Below are positions 32,126 to 34,853 of a DNA stretch of 34,853 nt, piece after piece. Location of the stretch: NCBI GenBank assembly GCA_009695005.1, contig SIBU01000009.1:1-34853 (forward strand). Direction: 5' to 3'. The stretch is from Candidatus Tayloriibacteriota bacterium. Its GTDB lineage: Bacteria > Patescibacteriota > Minisyncoccia > Phycocordibacterales > SIBU01. The position numbers and the translations under genes were made by a program. Under the pieces are notes generated by a model that searched no databases, was not told the origin of the DNA, and saw nothing but the letters and a program-made list of their open reading frames with translations. Position 1 is the stretch's first letter. Each line of letters opens with the position of its first letter.

Positions 32126-32167
32126 AAAATTCGCCTCAGCGCGACTCAAGGTTGGGGCGAATTTTTT
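32126..32167 (+). terminator. Terminator of cassette gene 2
   Basis: AAAATTCGCC (32126-32135) and GGCGAATTTT (32156-32165) form a 10-bp stem with a run of T. A second pairing, CCTCAACC with GGTTGGGG, overlaps it. Confidence 0.85.
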
Positions 32168-32205
32168 ATACAGAACTTAATTTCCCCAACTTTGTTTCGA
32201 CTAAA

Positions 32206-32246
32206 ATCCAATTCAGAGTTCTGAATACGTCCACGGGGGGGGCAAA
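32206..32246 (+). repeat. Junction repeat type C, copy 2
   Basis: Matches 30107-30148 (ATCCAAT, AGTTCTGAA, CGTCCACG, a G run and GCAAA). A -35 box begins at 32249, three bases after this repeat and 4 bases after its GCA. Confidence 0.7.
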
Positions 32247-32248
32247 GA

Positions 32249-32277
32249 TTGACATAATATGTTAGATATGATATTAT
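32249..32277 (+). promoter_or_regulatory. Promoter of cassette gene 3
   Basis: TTGACA (32249-32254), exactly 17 bases, TATTAT (32272-32277): close to the consensus. The leader to 32325 is about 40 bases. Confidence 0.85.
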
Positions 32278-32324
32278 GCAAATGAATCTTGGCACGGTAC
32301 ACCCCTTCACTAGAAGGAAGCTGA

Positions 32325-32753
32325 ATGACAGGATTTAAACAATTGGAGTTCATTGTGAGTATTATATCTAAATTGCTTAGCCTTATAAACAAACCCGCGA
32401 ACGAAAAACCCTTGATTTGTGTCTGTCAGGAAAATGATAGGGTCGGCATAATTCTTATGAGCGACTTCCTGAAAGCATCAGCAGCCTACTGGAAAAAATA
32501 CCAGAATGGCGACGAGGAATACGCTGACTGTAGAATGGATGCACGCACGGGAAATGTAATTCCTGTTCCAAGTGAAAAGCTCTTTATCTTCTACAAGGAC
32601 GCTTTCAATTTTGAAAGTTCCGATGATAGAGATGGCTTCAATAGCATCATGGAGCGTTGCTTGGCGCAAAGAGCAGTGTTTGAGGTTTACCATATCAACG
32701 ACTCTTCTGTTGGTCAAAAGGCACGCAAACACCTCTTTGGTGATGTTGAGTAA
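32325..32753 (+). CDS. Unrecognised 142-residue protein (cassette gene 3a)
   Basis: No family recognised. The first 22 residues are hydrophobic and could be an anchor or just an amphipathic helix; the rest is soluble, mixed alpha/beta, with a few cysteines. GAAGGAAG lies just before the ATG. It shares a transcript with the 54-residue gene that follows 60 bases later, and a terminator ends both. The SD-led start and higher GC separate it from the core genes. Confidence 0.7.
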   Translation: MTGFKQLEFIVSIISKLLSLINKPANEKPLICVCQENDRVGIILMSDFLKASAAYWKKYQNGDEEYADCRMDARTGNVIPVPSEKLFIFYKDAFNFESSDDRDGFNSIMERCLAQRAVFEVYHINDSSVGQKARKHLFGDVE

Positions 32754-32813
32754 AAATTTACCAATTTTATGTCTAAATTGGAAAGCCCCGAGATAACATC
32801 AAAAGGATAAAAC

Positions 32814-32978
32814 ATGTATAAAGTATTCGGCTACGATATGATGTGTGTTGACTATTCATACACATTCGACAGTTTCATTGAAGCCGTCAAATGCTTCATC
32901 GAACTAAGCAGACTTCCAGATGTCGTGTTCATCAATGGTGTTTCTACCAAAGTCGAACAAGCCATCAATTGGAAGTGA
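32814..32978 (+). CDS. Small 54-residue protein (cassette gene 3b)
   Basis: A short ORF reading MYKVFGYDMMCVDYSY at the start and ending AINWK. AAAGGA lies 6-7 bases before the ATG. The protein looks like one beta-hairpin plus helices (DSFIEAVKCFIELS), a layout seen in small single-domain proteins, with no recognisable family. A strong terminator follows 16 bases after the stop, which supports a real gene. It is co-directional with gene 3a and has no separate promoter. Confidence 0.65.
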   Translation: MYKVFGYDMMCVDYSYTFDSFIEAVKCFIELSRLPDVVFINGVSTKVEQAINWK

Positions 32979-32994
32979 AAAATGAACCATACAC

Positions 32995-33037
32995 CCGCCT
33001 CCGAGAGAACCAAATTCTTCGGAAGGCGGTTTTTTTA
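32995..33037 (+). terminator. Terminator of cassette genes 3a-3b
   Basis: CCGCCT-CCGA pairs with TCGG-AA-GGCGG around a 14-base loop, followed by seven or eight T. Confidence 0.85.
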
Positions 33038-33103
33038 TTCTCAATTACGATACTGACGATATATTCCTTACACTAAAGACAATAGGTACTTCACTTCCTG
33101 ATG

Positions 33104-33171
33104 CATAGTCTCTACATCCCCTATCGCACTACCCCAATCATAGGTTCGAAAGCTGTCCTGCCAGGCGAGCA
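33104..33171 (+). repeat. 68-bp junction repeat (type B), copy 1
   Basis: Runs from CATAGTCTCTACATCCCC to CCAGGCGAGCA. It contains CTATCGCACTACCCC, GGTTCGAAAGC with the palindrome TTCGAA, and CCTGCCAGG, another palindrome. Copies 2 and 3 have the same length with no indels. Only this 68-bp core is shared by all three. A -35 box starts 1 base later. The stretch 33038-33103 holds nothing I can identify. Confidence 0.95.
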
Positions 33172-33172
33172 T

Positions 33173-33201
33173 TTGACATAATTTAATTTTAATGTTAGTT
33201 T
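33173..33201 (+). promoter_or_regulatory. Promoter of cassette gene 4
   Basis: TTGACA (33173-33178), 17 bases, TAGTTT (33196-33201), a weak -10 box. The leader is about 50 bases. Confidence 0.65.
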
Positions 33202-33259
33202 CTTATTGGAACCAGGCTACACCTGATCACTGTTCCAAAACAATCAACTAAGGAGAAGT

Positions 33260-33703
33260 ATGAATTGGTTTTCAAAACCCTTCTCGCCTTCTGAGGTCGA
33301 GAAACTGGATGGTGAGACTTTTAGAGCGGCGTATGGACGAGTGTTAAATAATTTTTACTGCTGGTTCCCTATGGGCAACACTCCCCACAAGCACAACAAT
33401 CCGTTAGGTCTTTACCGCACAGTATTTACCAAAAGAGACACCGTAAGCCGAGCTAAGATGTGCGAAAACGAAAAGCACCGCTTTAGCGAAAAAGCTGCGA
33501 ATCAGACGACGAATGAAAAGTTTGATAGTTTTGATGCCTGTGTTAGAGAAATGGATATTCCCGTGGCGACCCTCTCGGAGACAATAAACCGCGCATTCGG
33601 GGAAAGGAAAGAAGAGAACTTTGAGCTCTTGTGGAATTTAATGATTCCTATTTACATCGAACTGCGAAAGCGAGGGTATAGTCCAGCCGATATAACAAGT
33701 TAA
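33260..33703 (+). CDS. Unrecognised 147-residue protein (cassette gene 4)
   Basis: No family recognised. A soluble, mostly helical protein with a His/Asn-rich stretch (GNTPHKHNNPLG) near residues 39-50 and a second helical half ending with YIELRKRGYSPADITS. AAGGAGAA lies just before the ATG, a strong SD. It has its own promoter and terminator and lies between copies 1 and 2 of the 68-bp repeat. Confidence 0.75.
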   Translation: MNWFSKPFSPSEVEKLDGETFRAAYGRVLNNFYCWFPMGNTPHKHNNPLGLYRTVFTKRDTVSRAKMCENEKHRFSEKAANQTTNEKFDSFDACVREMDIPVATLSETINRAFGERKEENFELLWNLMIPIYIELRKRGYSPADITS

Positions 33704-33707
33704 CACT

Positions 33708-33743
33708 CGCACTACGCCCTAACCGTAGGCGGGTTTTTCTTTT
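33708..33743 (+). terminator. Terminator of cassette gene 4
   Basis: CGC-A-CTACG (33708-33716) pairs with CGTAG-GCG (33724-33731), with one bulged A, followed by TTTTTCTTTT. It is the start of the 147-bp unit repeated at 34211. Confidence 0.75.
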
Positions 33744-33854
33744 ACTTAAATCAAACCAAAGCTACTAAATGTTTAATTTCCCTCATCGTAGTCTCTACAT
33801 CCCCTATCGCACTACCCCATTCAAAGGTTCGAAAGCTGTCCTGCCAGGCGAGCA
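33708..33854 (+). repeat. 147-bp repeat unit (terminator plus 68-bp type B junction), copy 2
   Basis: The block from the terminator through AAACCAAAGCTACTAAATG to the 68-bp junction (33787-33854) is repeated at 34211-34357 with the same length and few substitutions. The 3' end of one cassette and the junction were duplicated together. Confidence 0.93.
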
Positions 33855-33857
33855 AGT

Positions 33858-33886
33858 TTGACATTATTACAATCATGTGCTATCTT
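33858..33886 (+). promoter_or_regulatory. Promoter of cassette gene 5
   Basis: TTGACA (33858-33863), 17 bases, TATCTT (33881-33886). The leader holds a hairpin GTTGGC-TCGTA-GCCAAC (33905-33921). Confidence 0.75.
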
Positions 33887-33948
33887 CATTTATGAACAGC
33901 ACGCGTTGGCTCGTAGCCAACATAACAACAAGAAAGAAAGGTCTCTCC

Positions 33949-34170
33949 ATGCCTAGCTTAAAACAAATTTCAGCAACTCGAGATTGCTGTCTCAAGGTCG
34001 CGATAAAACTAAAGCGACAATTTCCAGATCTGAATCAATGTGCTCGAATTGTTCCGCAGTTCAATTACGTGCAGATTTTTTTCCACAAAAAATGGAGAGA
34101 GACGGCTCTCCCCCAGCAAATGGATGGTATTTCGATCCGTCTTTTTGACAACGACGGAAGACCCTTATAG
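33949..34170 (+). CDS. Unrecognised 73-residue protein (cassette gene 5)
   Basis: No family recognised. Basic N-terminal half with a helical region (CCLKVAIKLKRQF), then a short beta-rich end (VQIFFHKKW, ISIRLFDNDGR). The basic charge might suit nucleic acid binding, but this is a guess. I start at ATG 33949, with GAAAGG about 8 bases upstream; an in-frame ATG at 33892 lies on the predicted transcription start and upstream of the leader hairpin. It lies between 68-bp repeat copies 2 and 3. Confidence 0.6.
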   Translation: MPSLKQISATRDCCLKVAIKLKRQFPDLNQCARIVPQFNYVQIFFHKKWRETALPQQMDGISIRLFDNDGRPL

Positions 34171-34208
34171 TGGCATTCGACCGTCATCTCTAAGGTATCA
34201 TTTCATGA

Positions 34209-34246
34209 CCCGCACTACGTCCTAACCGTCGGCGGGTTTTTCTTTT
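34209..34246 (+). terminator. Terminator of cassette gene 5
   Basis: CCCGC (34209-34213) pairs with GCGGG (34232-34236), followed by TTTTTCTTTT. The inner pairing of the equivalent terminator at 33708 is partly lost here. Confidence 0.75.
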
Positions 34247-34357
34247 ACTTAAATAAAACCAAAGCTACTAAATGTTTAATTTCCCTCATCATAGTCTCCA
34301 TATCCCCTATCGCACTACCCCATTCAAAGGTTCGAAAGCTGTCCTGCCAAGCGAGCA
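34211..34357 (+). repeat. 147-bp repeat unit (terminator plus 68-bp type B junction), copy 3
   Basis: Same unit as 33708-33854; the 68-bp core lies at 34290-34357 and ends CCAAGCGAGCA. A -35 box begins 4 bases later. Confidence 0.93.
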
Positions 34358-34361
34358 TCAG

Positions 34362-34390
34362 TTGACAAATTATATTTTATCTGCTATTAT
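34362..34390 (+). promoter_or_regulatory. Promoter of cassette gene 6
   Basis: TTGACA (34362-34367), exactly 17 bases, TATTAT (34385-34390). An overlapping TATAAT begins at 34388. This is the best promoter in the array. Confidence 0.85.
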
Positions 34391-34470
34391 AATAGTGGTA
34401 GCTTTTTACTGGGTAGAGGCTCTGAAAGGAAGCCCTGGTGTCCCAACATAATACACCGAAGGATCAAAAA

Positions 34471-34707
34471 ATGAAATTAGGTTTGACAACTTACTACGAG
34501 GACGGCTCATCTGGAATCACCAAGATTAAGAAGCCGGCAGGGGCTCATCCTGATTCAATCATGGTGATAGCAGAAGGCATACTTGCAGCCGAAAAAACTG
34601 GCAAGCGGGTCTCGAAAATTGGGAGGTTAAAGGTAAATCCTTTTTCCAACCCGAAGACCGGATTGGTCATCGATGATAACCTGGTCACGCGAGGCATAAA
34701 TGGGTAA
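34471..34707 (+). CDS. Unrecognised 78-residue protein (cassette gene 6)
   Basis: No family recognised. A small basic protein starting MKLGLTTYYEDG and containing PAGAHPDSIMVIAEGILAAEKTGKRVSKIGRL. The centre looks like one helix flanked by strands. I chose ATG 34471 with AAGGA 7-8 bases upstream. A GTG at 34438 with AAGGAAG before it would add 11 residues, so the start is not certain. The remaining 34708-34853 shows no gene, repeat copy or terminator that I can support. Confidence 0.65.
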   Translation: MKLGLTTYYEDGSSGITKIKKPAGAHPDSIMVIAEGILAAEKTGKRVSKIGRLKVNPFSNPKTGLVIDDNLVTRGING

Positions 34708-34853
34708 ATGGGGACAGCCACCATTATCTTACTTTTAATGTGTTGTAGTAATTCACCGCTTCATTGGTCTACCTGGAGCTCGTAGCGTTGACTCAAGATG
34801 ATGTGTAAGTACCATTCGACTAACCCACCTTTCTTCGCCATATGGAACACCTT

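Noticed and set aside
33104-34357. Additional tRNA genes at the GGTTCGAA sites
   Set aside because: The T-loop-like sequence has no matching 5-bp T-stem, and no acceptor or anticodon stems can be drawn around it.
30081-34720. Classical integron with attC sites
   Set aside because: I found no GTTRRRY/RYYYAAC core pairs at the junctions, no integrase gene and no attI, and the cassettes carry their own promoters. The array is integron-like only in layout.
1-34853. TGA recoded as glycine, as in Gracilibacteria/Absconditabacteria
   Set aside because: TGA ends several full-length conserved proteins, such as MraZ and MreC, at the expected position, and no conserved gene needs read-through.
30081-34853. 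Insertion sequence or transposon as the source of the repeats
   Set aside because: No transposase fragment and no terminal inverted repeats with target-site duplications are visible.
34708-34853. A further cassette at the right edge
   Set aside because: A TTGACT occurs near 34788, but there is no -10 box at the right distance, no junction repeat before it and no ORF before the window ends.

Overview
The window looks like part of a small-genome Patescibacteria (Candidate Phyla Radiation) chromosome, probably in the Parcubacteria neighbourhood. The evidence is AT-rich core genes packed with gaps of a few bases or overlaps, shortened versions of universal proteins (232-residue DNA polymerase III delta', ~87-residue MreD, editing-domain-free ProS), a short HPF/RaiA, and a mostly SD-less core gene set. 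TGA is used as an ordinary stop. No taxonomic marker such as 16S rRNA is present, so the assignment is an inference.

Layout. (1) 1-2491, plus strand: an unrecognised 332-residue protein, a YdeI/OmdA-like protein and an unrecognised membrane protein. (2) 2494-21761, minus strand: a long cell-envelope and translation block. Read 5' to 3' it is murA, a second mreB, a 79-residue protein, holB-like, frr, rseP, proS, mreB, mreC, mreD, mrdA, greA, lysS, then a GC-richer glycosyltransferase-like insert, then a short dcw cluster mraZ-rsmH-ftsL-ftsI-murF. (3) 21863-26173, plus: PEGA-domain protein, a PriA homologue, def, fmt. (4) 26205-28915, minus: hpf, and separately purF, a ThTPase-like CYTH protein and a DUF167 protein. 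(5) 29020-30080, plus: tRNA-Asn(GTT) and a SAM methyltransferase. (6) 30081-34853, plus: an array of small unrecognised genes.

How the genes work together. MurA and MurF make peptidoglycan precursor. FtsI and PBP2 are septal and elongation transpeptidases. MreB (two copies), MreC and MreD organise elongation, and MraZ probably controls the dcw promoter through TGGGA repeats. LysS, ProS, Frr, Def, Fmt and HPF serve translation.

The most unusual part is 30081-34720. Small genes, most with their own TTGACA promoter, Shine-Dalgarno (SD) site and terminator, are separated by repeated, palindromic elements. One family carries a copy of the tRNA-Asn T-arm and 3' acceptor end (15 bases identical to the tRNA gene). 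A second family is a 68-bp repeat present three times without indels. In six of six cases a conserved GCA-ending element sits 1-12 bases before the -35 box. This looks like an integron-like or tandem-integration cassette array with no integrase in view. Other notable points are a LysS fused to a DUF2000 (PTH2-like) domain, a PriA homologue that has lost Walker A, Walker B and motif VI, and a split between SD-less core genes and SD-led accessory genes.
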